From: Comamonas flocculans
GTDB taxonomy: Bacteria > Pseudomonadota > Gammaproteobacteria > Burkholderiales > Burkholderiaceae_C
DNA length: 64,000 bases
Reading direction: 5' to 3'
Assembly (NCBI RefSeq): GCF_007954405.1
Contig: NZ_CP042344.1
Span: 2,666,001 to 2,730,000, forward strand
Below are positions 16,444 through 25,405 of the stretch, in pieces. Made by a program: the position numbers and the translations under genes. Every line of letters starts with the position of its first letter. Within the stretch, counting starts at the first letter, position 1. A model generated the notes under the pieces. It worked only from the letters and a program-made list of their open reading frames with translations, did not search any database and was not told the DNA's origin.

Positions 16444-17295
16444 TCAGTTGCCGTAGAAGTTGACGGTCTGGGGCGTGTACGGCGTGCCCGCGCCAAGAAA
16501 ACGTCGCCGCACCTCGCGTCCGCGCTCCGTGGCCGCCGCCTGCCGCGCCAGTTCCAGCGAGGCCGCGCGGTCTTGCGTGATCTGGAGCCGCTGCGTCTGG
16601 ATCGACTGCTTGGCCTGCAAGGCCAGCAATTGGTTCATGGCCTGCATCGCTTGCAGCGCGCCCTCGGCCGACTGGCTCTTGCCCACGAGGTCGGCCAGCA
16701 CGCTTTCGTCGTCGCTCAGGTTCTGCGACGCCTGGGCCTGCATCGCTTGCAGCGCGCCCTCGGCCGACTGGCTCTTGCCCACGAGGTCGGCCAGCACGCT
16801 TTCGTCGTCGCTCAGGTTCTGCGACGCCTGGGCCTGCATCTGCATGGTGGTTTGCAGGCCGCCCAGCGTGTTCTTCCAACGCTCCTGCGCATCGAGGTAC
16901 ATCTGATTGCCGCTCACCGTGGCGGCGTACTTCTCGGGATACAAACGCGCGAACTCCCGGTCGATGCTCGTCACGTCGTAGGCCAGGCCCTTGGCCTGCG
17001 CGATCAGTCGCTGGGTAGTCGCCAGATTGGCGCGCAGTTGGCCGACCACGCTGGACGGCAGGCTGGCCAGATTGCGCGCCTGGTTGATGAGCATCTGCGC
17101 TTCGTTCTGGAGCTGGCGGATCTGGTTATTTATCTGCTCCAGTGTGCGAACCGCCGTGAGCGTGTTTTGCACCAGATTGGTCGGGTCGAGCACGATGTCG
17201 CCGACGCCGAACAAGGCATGGGCGGGTTGCGCGATGCCAAAGGCGAGCACGCAGGCGGCGGTCAACGCGGCGAGCTTGGGGGTATGCAATTTCAT
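16444..17295 (-). CDS. trbJ: conjugal transfer protein TrbJ (VirB5-like) with internal 32-aa duplication
   Basis: A 283-aa secreted protein of the VirB5 type, which caps the pilus or mediates contact. It has a signal peptide to about residue 27 (QPAHA), long amphipathic helices, and a C-terminal TPYTPQTVNFYGN. Residues 153-184 and 185-216 are an exact tandem repeat beginning MQAQASQNLSDDES. Without one copy the protein would be 251 aa, about the usual length. The duplication keeps the frame and lengthens a coiled-coil helix. The start overlaps the trbE stop by 4 bp. Confidence 0.93.
   Translation of the reverse strand: MKLHTPKLAALTAACVLAFGIAQPAHALFGVGDIVLDPTNLVQNTLTAVRTLEQINNQIRQLQNEAQMLINQARNLASLPSSVVGQLRANLATTQRLIAQAKGLAYDVTSIDREFARLYPEKYAATVSGNQMYLDAQERWKNTLGGLQTTMQMQAQASQNLSDDESVLADLVGKSQSAEGALQAMQAQASQNLSDDESVLADLVGKSQSAEGALQAMQAMNQLLALQAKQSIQTQRLQITQDRAASLELARQAAATERGREVRRRFLGAGTPYTPQTVNFYGN
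16641..16832. repeat. 96-bp exact tandem duplication within trbJ
   Basis: Bases 16641-16736 and 16737-16832 are identical and adjacent; the first 8-9 bp of the unit appear again after the second copy. The unit is a multiple of three and adds 32 residues. Confidence 0.95.
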
Positions 17296-19763
17296 GGCCG
17301 GTTCTCCTGGGGGTGGTCAGCGATACGGAGGGAACCCGGCGCGAAGCCGGGGAACGAGGGCAGCAGGTCGGCCGCCCAATCGAGGCCGCGATGGCGCAGC
17401 CAGGCGCCCGCGAAGCCGGGCACGCCGGCGTCCTGCGGCACGCGGCCAAGAACCTCATCAATGGCGCGCTGGTCTTGCGGCGTGGAAGCGCCCGCGAAGG
17501 CCAGCGTCGCCGGCCCCAGGTCGAGGTCGAACACGCGGTTGCCGAGGCGGGATTGGTAGTAGTAGTCGCGCTTGGGCTGCGCGGTGGCGACGATTTCGAT
17601 CTGCCGCCTGTTGAGGCCGAAGCCCTGATAGATCGTCTTGATCTGCGGCTCGGTTGCCTGCGGGTTGGGCAGGAAGATGCGGCTCGCGCAGCTTTCGATG
17701 ATCGCGGGCGCGATGCTCGAATCCTTGATGTCGGCGAGGCTCTGCGTGGCGAAGATGACGCTGACGTTCTTCTTGCGCAGCGTCTTGAGCCACTGGCGGA
17801 TGCGGGCCGCAAACACCGGGTCATCGAGGAACAGCCAGGCCTCATCGAGGATCAGCAGCGTGGGCGCCCCGTCGAAGCGTTCATCGAAACGCGCAAAGAG
17901 GTAATGCAGCACGGCCATGACGGCAGCCTTGCTGTGCATCAGCTCCTCCATCTCGAAGCACTGCACGTCGGCCATGCCCAGCCGGTCATGGTCGGCGTCC
18001 AACAGCTTGCCGTGGGCACCGCCGAGCACATACGGCGACAGCGCCTGTCGCAGCGCGTTCGATTGCAGCAGCACCGATAAGCCGGTCATAGTGCGCTGCT
18101 CCAACGGCGCACCGGCGAGGCTTCCCAGCGCCGACCAGATAGCCGCCTTCTCGTCGGGGCCGACCGCCACGCCCTCATGCAGCAAGCGGCCTTCGATCCA
18201 CTCGGCCGCCCAGGTGCGATAGCCCTCGCGGTCGATGCGTGCCAAGGGCTGGAATGCGATCTCGCCATCCATCCCGAGGTCGTAGTGCTCGCCACCCAGG
18301 CCCAGGATGGTGGCGCGCATCGAGCGCCCCATGTCGAAGGCGAAGATGCGCGAGCCGCGATAGCGGCGGAACTGCATCGCCAGCGTGGCGAGCAAGACCG
18401 ACTTGCCCATCCCGGTCGGGCCTGCGACCAGCGTGTGGCCCACGTCGCCGATGTGCGTCACCAGCCGGAACGGTGTGGCGCCATCGGTGCGCGTGACGAT
18501 CAGCGGCGGGCCGTCGAGGTGGTCGTTCTTCTCCGGCCCAGCCCATACCGCTGACACCGGCATCATGTGCGCGAGGTTCAGCGTCGAGACGATGGGTTGC
18601 CGCACATTGGCGTAGGCGTTGCCCGGAATGGACGACAGCCACGCATCCACAGCATTGAGCGTTTCAGGGATGGTGACGAAGCCCCGACCCTGGATGACGC
18701 GCTCCACCATGCGCAGCTTCTCGTCTGCGACGGCAGCGTTCTCGTCCATGACGGTGACGGTCGCCGTCAGATAGCCGAAGGCGACTTGATCGCTGCCCAG
18801 CTCCTGCAAGGCGGCGTCGGCATCGGCGGCCTTGTTGTTGGCGTCGGTATCGACCAGCGGGCTTTCCTGCTGGAAGATCGTTTCGCGCAGCAGCGCGATG
18901 ACGTTCTTGCGCTTGGCGAACCACTGGCGGCGCAGGCGTCCCAACTCCCGTTCCGCCTCGGATTTGTCGAGGCAGAGAAAGCGCGTGCTCCAGCAGTACG
19001 CAAAACCGAGGCGGTTGAGGTCGTCCAGAATCCCCGGCCAAGTCGAGGTCGGGAAGCCCCGCACCGACACCACGCGCAGGTGCTGGTCGCCCAGCATGGG
19101 CGCCAGGCCACCGACCAGCGCGGAATCGGTCAGCAGCGCGTCGATGTGGAACGGCACTTCGGGCACGCCGATGCGGTAGCGTCGCGTCGAGACGGTCGCG
19201 TGCAGGTAGGTCAACGTCTGGCTGTCATCGAGCCACGCGATCTCCGGCATCACGCCATCGAGCAGGTCGAAGATGCGATCCGTTTCAGCGACGAATGCGT
19301 GCAGCCGTTCGCGCCAATCCACGCCTTCGGTCGGCCGGTTTTCATACAGCAGGCCCGCAGCGCGAGCGCGAGATTCCACGGACGGCAGGAAGGCCAGCGT
19401 CAGGTGATAACCACTCTCGAAGTGGTTGCCGGACTCCTCGAAAGCGGCACGGCGTTCCGCGTCCACCAGCCACGACAGCGGTTCAGGAAACTCGGAGTGC
19501 GGATAGTCGGCGGCGGCGCGGCGTTCGGCTTCGATGAACAGCGCCCAGCCCGAACCCAGCCTGCGCAGCGCGTTGTTCAGGCGCGCCGATGTGGCGATCA
19601 GCTCGCCCTGTGTCGCGCTGTCGAGGTCAGGCCCGCGAAACCGGGCCGTGCGCTGAAAACTGCCGTCCTTGTTCAAGACGACGCCCGGCGCCACCAGTCC
19701 GGCCCAGGGCAGCCAGTCGGCGAGCAGCGCAGGACGCTGGCGGTATTCGGCGAGGTTCAGCAT
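17292..19763 (-). CDS. trbE: conjugal transfer ATPase TrbE (VirB4)
   Basis: An 823-aa VirB4-type ATPase that powers pilus assembly at the inner membrane. Walker A is GPTGMGKS (448-455) and Walker B LLILDEAWLF. The N-terminal VirB4 domain and a conserved C-terminal FATQSLADIKDSSIAPAI segment are present. The start was set at MLNLAEYRQRP, shortly after the trbD stop; the frame stays open upstream, but that sequence overlaps trbD and trbC. Length and motifs are normal. Confidence 0.95.
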   Translation of the reverse strand: MLNLAEYRQRPALLADWLPWAGLVAPGVVLNKDGSFQRTARFRGPDLDSATQGELIATSARLNNALRRLGSGWALFIEAERRAAADYPHSEFPEPLSWLVDAERRAAFEESGNHFESGYHLTLAFLPSVESRARAAGLLYENRPTEGVDWRERLHAFVAETDRIFDLLDGVMPEIAWLDDSQTLTYLHATVSTRRYRIGVPEVPFHIDALLTDSALVGGLAPMLGDQHLRVVSVRGFPTSTWPGILDDLNRLGFAYCWSTRFLCLDKSEAERELGRLRRQWFAKRKNVIALLRETIFQQESPLVDTDANNKAADADAALQELGSDQVAFGYLTATVTVMDENAAVADEKLRMVERVIQGRGFVTIPETLNAVDAWLSSIPGNAYANVRQPIVSTLNLAHMMPVSAVWAGPEKNDHLDGPPLIVTRTDGATPFRLVTHIGDVGHTLVAGPTGMGKSVLLATLAMQFRRYRGSRIFAFDMGRSMRATILGLGGEHYDLGMDGEIAFQPLARIDREGYRTWAAEWIEGRLLHEGVAVGPDEKAAIWSALGSLAGAPLEQRTMTGLSVLLQSNALRQALSPYVLGGAHGKLLDADHDRLGMADVQCFEMEELMHSKAAVMAVLHYLFARFDERFDGAPTLLILDEAWLFLDDPVFAARIRQWLKTLRKKNVSVIFATQSLADIKDSSIAPAIIESCASRIFLPNPQATEPQIKTIYQGFGLNRRQIEIVATAQPKRDYYYQSRLGNRVFDLDLGPATLAFAGASTPQDQRAIDEVLGRVPQDAGVPGFAGAWLRHRGLDWAADLLPSFPGFAPGSLRIADHPQENRP

Positions 19764-19777
19764 CGCGGCGTCCTCCC

Positions 19778-20050
19778 CTACACGTCCAGCAGCGACTGGT
19801 GCTTGATGTGCCGCGCGAACACGGCCATGAACTGCGGATCGACGCGCGCGCCCCATACTGCGAGCGAATGGCCGACGATCCAGAGCACCACGCCGGGAAT
19901 CCACAGTTGCAGGCCCAGCCCGACAGCGGCGGCCAAGGTGCCATTGGCGATCGCCACGGTGCGCGGTGCGCCGCCCAGCAAGATCGGCTCGGTGAGCGAG
20001 CGGTGCAGCGGCACCTCGAACCCGGCCGCGAAAGTGTCCGGGCCGCTCAT
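19778..20050 (-). CDS. trbD: conjugal transfer protein TrbD (VirB3)
   Basis: A 90-aa VirB3-type inner-membrane protein: the N-terminal FEVPLHRSLTEPILLGGAP motif of the family, then a helical hairpin (about 30-65). It overlaps the trbC stop by 4 bp. It probably works with TrbE in pilus assembly. Confidence 0.92.
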   Translation of the reverse strand: MSGPDTFAAGFEVPLHRSLTEPILLGGAPRTVAIANGTLAAAVGLGLQLWIPGVVLWIVGHSLAVWGARVDPQFMAVFARHIKHQSLLDV

Positions 20051-20433
20051 ACGACGGCCCCGCCCGAGAAGCTGAAGAACGACAGGAAGAAGCTCGAAGC
20101 GGCGAACGCGATGGACAAGCCAAAGACGATCTGGATCAGCTTGCGGAATCCGCCCGACGTGTCGCCGAACGCGAGCGCCAGGCCCGTGGCGATGATGATG
20201 ATGACCGCGACGATGCGCGCCACCGGACCCTGGATGGATTCGAGGATGGATTGCAGCGGCCCTTCCCAGGGCATCGAGGAGCCGGCAGCCTGCGCAGTGC
20301 CCGCAAGCAGCAGCATGAAGGCAGCGAGCATCAAGCCTTGCATGGCCGGGCGAGCCAGGCCATCCAACCGCGCGGGACTGGAGCGGCGGGAAAGCGGATT
20401 TACAGAAATACGGAAAGCATCAACGTGCGTCAT
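20047..20433 (-). CDS. trbC: pilin TrbC (VirB2)
   Basis: A 128-aa pre-pilin. A long basic leader (about residues 1-49, cleavable after AQA) precedes two hydrophobic helices (about 70-92 and 102-122) separated by a short FGDTSGGFRKL loop, the VirB2 layout. The mature pilin would be processed, and in RP4 cyclised by TraF; a TraF homologue is encoded at 50221. Confidence 0.92.
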   Translation of the reverse strand: MTHVDAFRISVNPLSRRSSPARLDGLARPAMQGLMLAAFMLLLAGTAQAAGSSMPWEGPLQSILESIQGPVARIVAVIIIIATGLALAFGDTSGGFRKLIQIVFGLSIAFAASSFFLSFFSFSGGAVV

Positions 20434-21479
20434 GGCAGTTCTCCAGAGTTGTCAGGGGACAGAGAAGAAAGGTCGGACTGCGGCAGCAGCTCGGGAAACG
20501 GTGTTTCCAGCGCATCCGCCAGTTGGTAGCCCACGCCGTCGAAGCCATTGAGGCGGGCAATGCTCTCGATGCGGCGCTTGCGCCCACGCCCGGCGATATA
20601 GATCACGACGTTGACCGCCTCGGCGATCAGTGCACGGGGCGGATTCACCGCCACTTCGAGAATCAGTTGCTCCAGGCGCAACAGCGCGCCCAGCGCGGAG
20701 CCGGCATGAATCGTGGCGATGCCGCCCGGATGGCCGGTGCCCCACACCTTGATGAGATCCAGCGCTTCGGCGCCGCGCACCTCGCCGACGACGACGCGAT
20801 CCGGGCGCAGGCGCATGGAGGAGCGCACCAGTTCCGTCATCGACACGACGCCCGCGCGCGTGCGCAGCGGCACGTGGTCGCGGGCCGCGCATTGCAGCTC
20901 CACCGTATCTTCGAGCACAAGCACGCGGTCGCCCGTGGCGGCAATCTCAGCCAGCAGCGCATTGGCGAGCGTGGTCTTGCCACTGCTTGTCGCGCCGGCA
21001 ATCAGGATGTTCTGACGCTCATGCACGGCGCGCACCAGAAAGCCCGCCTGTTGAGCCGTCAGCATTCCGTCTTCGATGTAGCGCGAAAGTGGAATGACGC
21101 CCACGGCGCGCTTGCGCAAGGCGAAGGCCGGCCCAGGCGCTGCGGGTGGCAGGATGCCCTCGAAGCGTTCGCCGGTTTCTGGAAGCTCGGCGGACAGCAG
21201 CGGCTGGCCGCGATGCACTTCCGCGCCGACGTGGGCGGCGACAAGGCGGATGATTCGCTCGCCATCGGCCTCGGACAGCTCCACGCCCATCGGCGCGCGG
21301 CCCGAGGACAGGCGATCAATCCATAGCGTCCGGTCGGGGTTGAGCATGATTTCCACCACGTCCGGGTCTTCGAGCGCGGCGGCGATCAGCGGCCCCATCG
21401 CCGTGCGTAGCATCTGGATCCGGCGATCCAGCGAAGTGGCGGTCATGGACTGCCCTTCAATGGAAATTCGGGCGCTCAT
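20430..21479 (-). CDS. trbB: conjugal transfer ATPase TrbB (VirB11)
   Basis: A 349-aa VirB11-type hexameric traffic ATPase. Walker A is GATSSGKT (162-169); there is an ELQC Asp/Glu-box region and the conserved HPGGIATIHAGS motif. The ATG at 21479 overlaps the preceding CopG stop (ATGA), which decides the start over an earlier one in the same frame. First gene of the continuous trb series. Confidence 0.95.
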   Translation of the reverse strand: MSARISIEGQSMTATSLDRRIQMLRTAMGPLIAAALEDPDVVEIMLNPDRTLWIDRLSSGRAPMGVELSEADGERIIRLVAAHVGAEVHRGQPLLSAELPETGERFEGILPPAAPGPAFALRKRAVGVIPLSRYIEDGMLTAQQAGFLVRAVHERQNILIAGATSSGKTTLANALLAEIAATGDRVLVLEDTVELQCAARDHVPLRTRAGVVSMTELVRSSMRLRPDRVVVGEVRGAEALDLIKVWGTGHPGGIATIHAGSALGALLRLEQLILEVAVNPPRALIAEAVNVVIYIAGRGRKRRIESIARLNGFDGVGYQLADALETPFPELLPQSDLSSLSPDNSGELP

Positions 21480-21940
21480 GACGCACGCTCCCACGCCTGC
21501 GCGTCCGCTGCCGCGTCCTCCATCCGCATGGGGTCGGGATGTAGTTCCTCCACCACGTCGCGCACCAGGCTGCGCCCGCGCAGCAGGTGGCGACCCAACT
21601 GCTCCACGAACTGCTCGAAGCGCGCCTTGCCCTGGGCGCGTGCAGCGTCCTGATGCGCTTCAGGTACGGGCGTGCTCACCGTGAGGAAGTAGCGGATGAA
21701 CAGCGCCAGCGTTTCGATCTGGATGTTCTGGTCGCGCTCCATGCGCTCGGCCTGGCGCGACAGGCGATCCAGCCGCTTGGCAATGGCCGCCTCACGCTGG
21801 TCGGCAGCATCGGGCGACAGCCACGATGCGAGCGCCGCCGCGACGATGGACGACTTGGAAACGCCTTTCTTGGCGGCCAGCTCGTCCAGGCGCTTGGCGT
21901 GCTCTGGCTGGATGAACAGGTTGAGGCGGTAGTGGCTCAT
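21476..21940 (-). CDS. CopG family ribbon-helix-helix protein between traG and trbB
   Basis: A 154-aa cytoplasmic protein. Residues 1-45 (HYRLNLFIQPEHAKRLDELAAKKGVSKSSIVAAAL) fit a ribbon-helix-helix DNA-binding domain, followed by a long charged helix. In Tn4371-type ICEs this gene always lies between traG and trbB and may regulate the operon or act at the origin of transfer. It overlaps traG and trbB by 4 bp each. Confidence 0.85.
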   Translation of the reverse strand: MSHYRLNLFIQPEHAKRLDELAAKKGVSKSSIVAAALASWLSPDAADQREAAIAKRLDRLSRQAERMERDQNIQIETLALFIRYFLTVSTPVPEAHQDAARAQGKARFEQFVEQLGRHLLRGRSLVRDVVEELHPDPMRMEDAAADAQAWERAS

Positions 21941-23945
21941 AGCTCGATTCCGTCGTTGGGGTTCAGCGATGCCAGCCGGGCCGTGCGCTGCATGGCCGGA
22001 TCAAGCTGGCGAGGAAGGGGTAGCGGCAGATCGTCGTCATCGAGCAACGCGAGGTCGGCCGCGGACGCGGCCAACTCGGGGTCGTAGACGACGGCCTCAG
22101 TTAGTTCGGGCTGACGGCGTGGGCCGCCTTCATCCGTGGAACCCAGGCCATCGGCGGATGCCGTGGCCGGTGTGGCGGGCACGGCGGGGATCGCCAGCCC
22201 GCTCCAGTCGTCGGCCGCGATGGCGGCGCATCGGCGTACTGACTGCCTGCAAGCACAGGCGGCGGCAGCACGCGGTGCTTGAAGTTGGCGTCCGCGTAGT
22301 AGCGCAGCTTCTTGGCCTTGATGGGCGCCACGCTGGACACCATCACCACGGCCTCGTCGGGTGGAAGCTGCATGACTTCGCCTGGCGTCAGCAGCGGGCG
22401 GGCGGTCTCCTGCCGCGACACCATCAGGTGGCCCAGCCACGGCGCGAGCCGATGCCCGGCATAGTTGCGTTGCGCGCGCAGCTCGGTCGCGGTGCCCAGC
22501 GTCTCGGAAATCCGCTTGGCCGTGCGTTCGTCGTTGGTGGCGAACGTCACGCGCACATGGCAGTTGTCGAGGATCGAATGGTTCTGACCGTAAGCCTTGT
22601 CGATCTGGTTGAGCGACTGCGCGATGAGGAAGCTGCGGATGCCGTAGCCAGCCATGAAGGCCAAGGCGGTCTCGAAGAAGTCCAGGCGCCCCAGCGCAGG
22701 GAACTCATCGAGCATCAGCAGCAGCTTGTGGCGGCGTGTGATGCCATCGCTGCCATCGAGTGATTCGGTGAGGCGCCGCCCGATCTGGTTGAGGATCAGG
22801 CGAATGAGCGGCTTGGTGCGCGAAATGTCCGAAGGCGGCACCACCAGGTACAGCGACACCGGGTGCTCGGCCGCGATCAGGTCGGCGATGCGCCAGTCGC
22901 AACGCGAAGTGACTTCGGCCACCGTGGGGTCGCGGTACAGGCCCAAGAACGACATGGCCGTGGACAGCACGCCCGAGCGTTCGTTGTCACTCTTGTTGAG
23001 CACTTCGCGCGCGGCGGATGCCACCACCGGATGCGGGCCACCACCGTTCTCGTTCACGAGGTGCGGCGTGGTCATCATCCGGTGCAATGTCAGCTCGAAG
23101 GGACAGGCCGGGTCGCTGAGGAAGTTGGCGACACCGCGCAGCGTCTTGTCCTCGCCCGCGTAGAGCACATGCAGGATGGCGCCGACCAGCAGCGCGTGCG
23201 ACGTCTTCTCCCAGTGGTTGCGCCGCTCCAGCGCGCCTTCGGGATCGACCAGAATGTCCGCGATGTTCTGCACGTCCCGCACCTCATGCGTGCCGCGTCG
23301 CACCTCCAGCAGCGGGTTGTATGCCGCCGACTTCGCATCAGTCGGGTTGAACAGCAGGCAATGCGAGAAGCGCGAGCGCCAGCCGGCGGTGATCTGCCAG
23401 TTCTCGCCCTTGATGTCGTGGATCACAGCCGACGCCGGCCACGACAACAAGGTCGGCACCACCAGGCCCACGCCTTTGCCCGAGCGCGTGGGTGCGAAGG
23501 TCAGGACATGCTCCGGGCCTTCGTGCCGCAGGTACTGGCGTTCGTGCTGGCCGAGGAACACGCCGGCCGGCTGCGTGAGTCCTGCCTTGCGAATGTCATC
23601 TGCGTTCGCCCAGCGTGCCGAGCCGTAGGTCGTGACCAGGCGCGATTGCCGCGAGCGCCAGATCGACATGCCGATGGCGACCACCACCCCCAGCAAGCCG
23701 CTGCCACCCGCGATGGCGCCGCCCGTGTCGAACACACGTGGCGCACAGGCGTCAAAAACGAACCACCACTCGAACAGCCGCCACGGGTGATAGATCGGTG
23801 TCCCGAAAAAATCGAACTAGGGCGAGCCAAGGCGTACTTGATAGCCAAGGGCCGTTGCTGTCCATTGTGTGGCGCCCCACACGCCGGCGATCACGATGCC
23901 GAATACCACGGCGATCTGACCGAACAGCACGTTCGTCCCTTGCAT
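21937..23945 (-). pseudogene. traG: coupling protein TraG (VirD4), with an amber codon and a frameshift
   Basis: TraG brings the relaxosome to the secretion channel. Start is the ATG at 23945 (MQGTNVLFGQIAVVFG). Codon 43 is TAG (23819-23817) where the family has Trp (GSP-W-FDFFG), so translation stops after 42 residues. Downstream, Walker A (APTRSGKG) and Walker B (LLMLDEFPALG) are intact. Near 22215-22220 one base is missing in a CCC run, shifting the frame after QYADAPPSRP; the true end (DDWSGLAIPAV to NPNDGIEL) continues in another frame and overlaps the CopG start. The span is 2009 bp; one added base gives a clean 669-codon gene. Both lesions would have to be sequencing errors for it to work, or translation may restart inside at 23735 (MFDTGGAIAGG; GTG) without the N-terminal membrane helices. 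Confidence 0.88.
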
Positions 23946-24065
23946 GACCTGGCCTCCGATTTCTCCTGCGCTGATTCCTCATGGAAGAAGCGGCACAACA
24001 ACGTGCCGCAGGCGTCAGGATCGGTGCCGGATCAGTGCCGGTCAAAGACCGTTTTAAGCAGAAAT

Positions 24066-24150
24066 GTCGAGCAAAAAGGAAGAATTAGCGCCGTAGCGAG
24101 CCAAGGCAAAACGCCGCAAACGCGGGCGCATTGCAGCGCGTCGAGCAAAA
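24066..24150. repeat. 13-bp direct repeat upstream of traG
   Basis: GTCGAGCAAAAAG occurs at 24066-24078 and 24138-24150, 72 bp apart in the gap between the eexN-like gene and traG. The surrounding DNA is less GC-rich than neighbouring genes. It may be a regulator site; no gene is visible in the 250-bp gap. Confidence 0.5.
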
Positions 24151-24196
24151 AGCGAATGGTGCGTGGCCCATCGGTCACGATCGGCAATTGGGCAGG

Positions 24197-24457
24197 TTAG
24201 AACTTGGGTGGTTCTTTCGGCGGTGTGTAGGGTACGTTGCCATTCCCGTAGAAGCGTTTTCGCGTGGCTTCTGAGACACGATTGCACAGCTCATCACCCA
24301 TCTTGGCCCTCTCCAGCCTGCATTGCTCGCGCAGCGTCTTGAGGCGCTCTGGATTGGCAGCCAGCGATTCCACAGTTTCCATCGCGGCTGACTCGGGTTT
24401 GCCGCAGGCGACAAGAACAATGGCGGCGAATGCCGCAAGCATCACTGAATCACGCAT
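24197..24457 (-). CDS. EexN-like entry-exclusion lipoprotein
   Basis: An 86-aa lipoprotein: signal sequence with lipobox LVAC, then a small domain with ESLAANPERLKTLREQCR and two further cysteines, as in EexN/TrbK-type exclusion lipoproteins of conjugative elements. These sit in the cell envelope and block redundant transfer into a cell that already carries the element. The ATG overlaps the LysR stop (TGATG), so it is translated with it. Assignment by family resemblance from memory. Confidence 0.65.
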   Translation of the reverse strand: MRDSVMLAAFAAIVLVACGKPESAAMETVESLAANPERLKTLREQCRLERAKMGDELCNRVSEATRKRFYGNGNVPYTPPKEPPKF

Positions 24458-25380
24458 CACACACCTCTCTGAATGGTGGCCGCATCACCGCCTGTCGAGC
24501 CGATAAGCTGCAACCGCTCGATGAAGCGCGCCAGCATCTGAGTCGGTTCAGTATCCCGGCGCAGCAGGTAAGTAGTCAACATCGGTGACCTGCCTGCCAA
24601 GGGGCGGGCCACCACGTTCAGTTCGCGACTGGATGCAATGTGCGCAGCGCCTGCCAGCCCCAGGGCCAGCCCAGCGGAAACCAGCGTCATCATGACCTCG
24701 AACGTCGCTACCCGTTGCGCGATCAACGGCTCCTGCGCTGTCTGCTGGCGCAGGAAGCGATCCACCTGGCGCGCGTGCCCTTCGCAGTTCGCCGGATCAC
24801 CCAATGCCAATGGGTAGCGCAGAACCTCATCTAACGGAATGCGTTTGTAGACCAATACGGGGTGACGTGCCGGCACCGCCACCATCAGTTGATCGTCCCA
24901 GGCTGGTTCTACGAGGATGCCATCACCCGCGTCCTCGGCCATCGAGAATCCGGCGTCGTACAGGTCGTCATGCAGCCCCTTGATCTGCTGGGCCAAAGGC
25001 ACCTCGAACAGCCGGATTTCCACCTCCGGGTCTTCTTCGCGGCTGTGCGCGAGCAAGGCCGGAAGGCGTGAAGGAGTGATGCCGTCGGACAAGGCGATAC
25101 GCAACTGACCGTCGAACCCGTTGGCTGCGGCTTGCACACTGTCGCGCGCCTGCTCCAAAGCCGTGAAGACACGCTGCACATGCTCCAGGAACAACTTTCC
25201 AGCGCGAGTCAGCCGGGTGCTGCGCGTGGTGCGGGCGAACAGCATCACGCCCAGTTCTTCTTCCAACTCCTTGATAGCCCGCGACAGCGGTGATTGTTCG
25301 ATATGCAATTTTTCGGCCGCGCGCGCAAAGTGAAGCTCCTCTGCGACTGCGATAAAGCAGCGAAGGTGGCGCAGTTCCAT
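24457..25380 (-). CDS. LysR-type transcriptional regulator
   Basis: A 307-aa regulator. The N-terminal helix-turn-helix is clear (RHLRCFIAVAEELHFARAAEKLHIEQSPLSRAIKELE), followed by a periplasmic-binding-like effector domain of normal length. It lies 25 bp after cusA in the same direction and its stop overlaps the eexN-like start, so it may join efflux pump and conjugation genes in one transcript. The effector is unknown; a copper role cannot be claimed from sequence. Confidence 0.9.
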   Translation of the reverse strand: MELRHLRCFIAVAEELHFARAAEKLHIEQSPLSRAIKELEEELGVMLFARTTRSTRLTRAGKLFLEHVQRVFTALEQARDSVQAAANGFDGQLRIALSDGITPSRLPALLAHSREEDPEVEIRLFEVPLAQQIKGLHDDLYDAGFSMAEDAGDGILVEPAWDDQLMVAVPARHPVLVYKRIPLDEVLRYPLALGDPANCEGHARQVDRFLRQQTAQEPLIAQRVATFEVMMTLVSAGLALGLAGAAHIASSRELNVVARPLAGRSPMLTTYLLRRDTEPTQMLARFIERLQLIGSTGGDAATIQRGV

Positions 25381-25405
25381 GAGTCAATCCTGTTGGTATT
25401 CCAAG

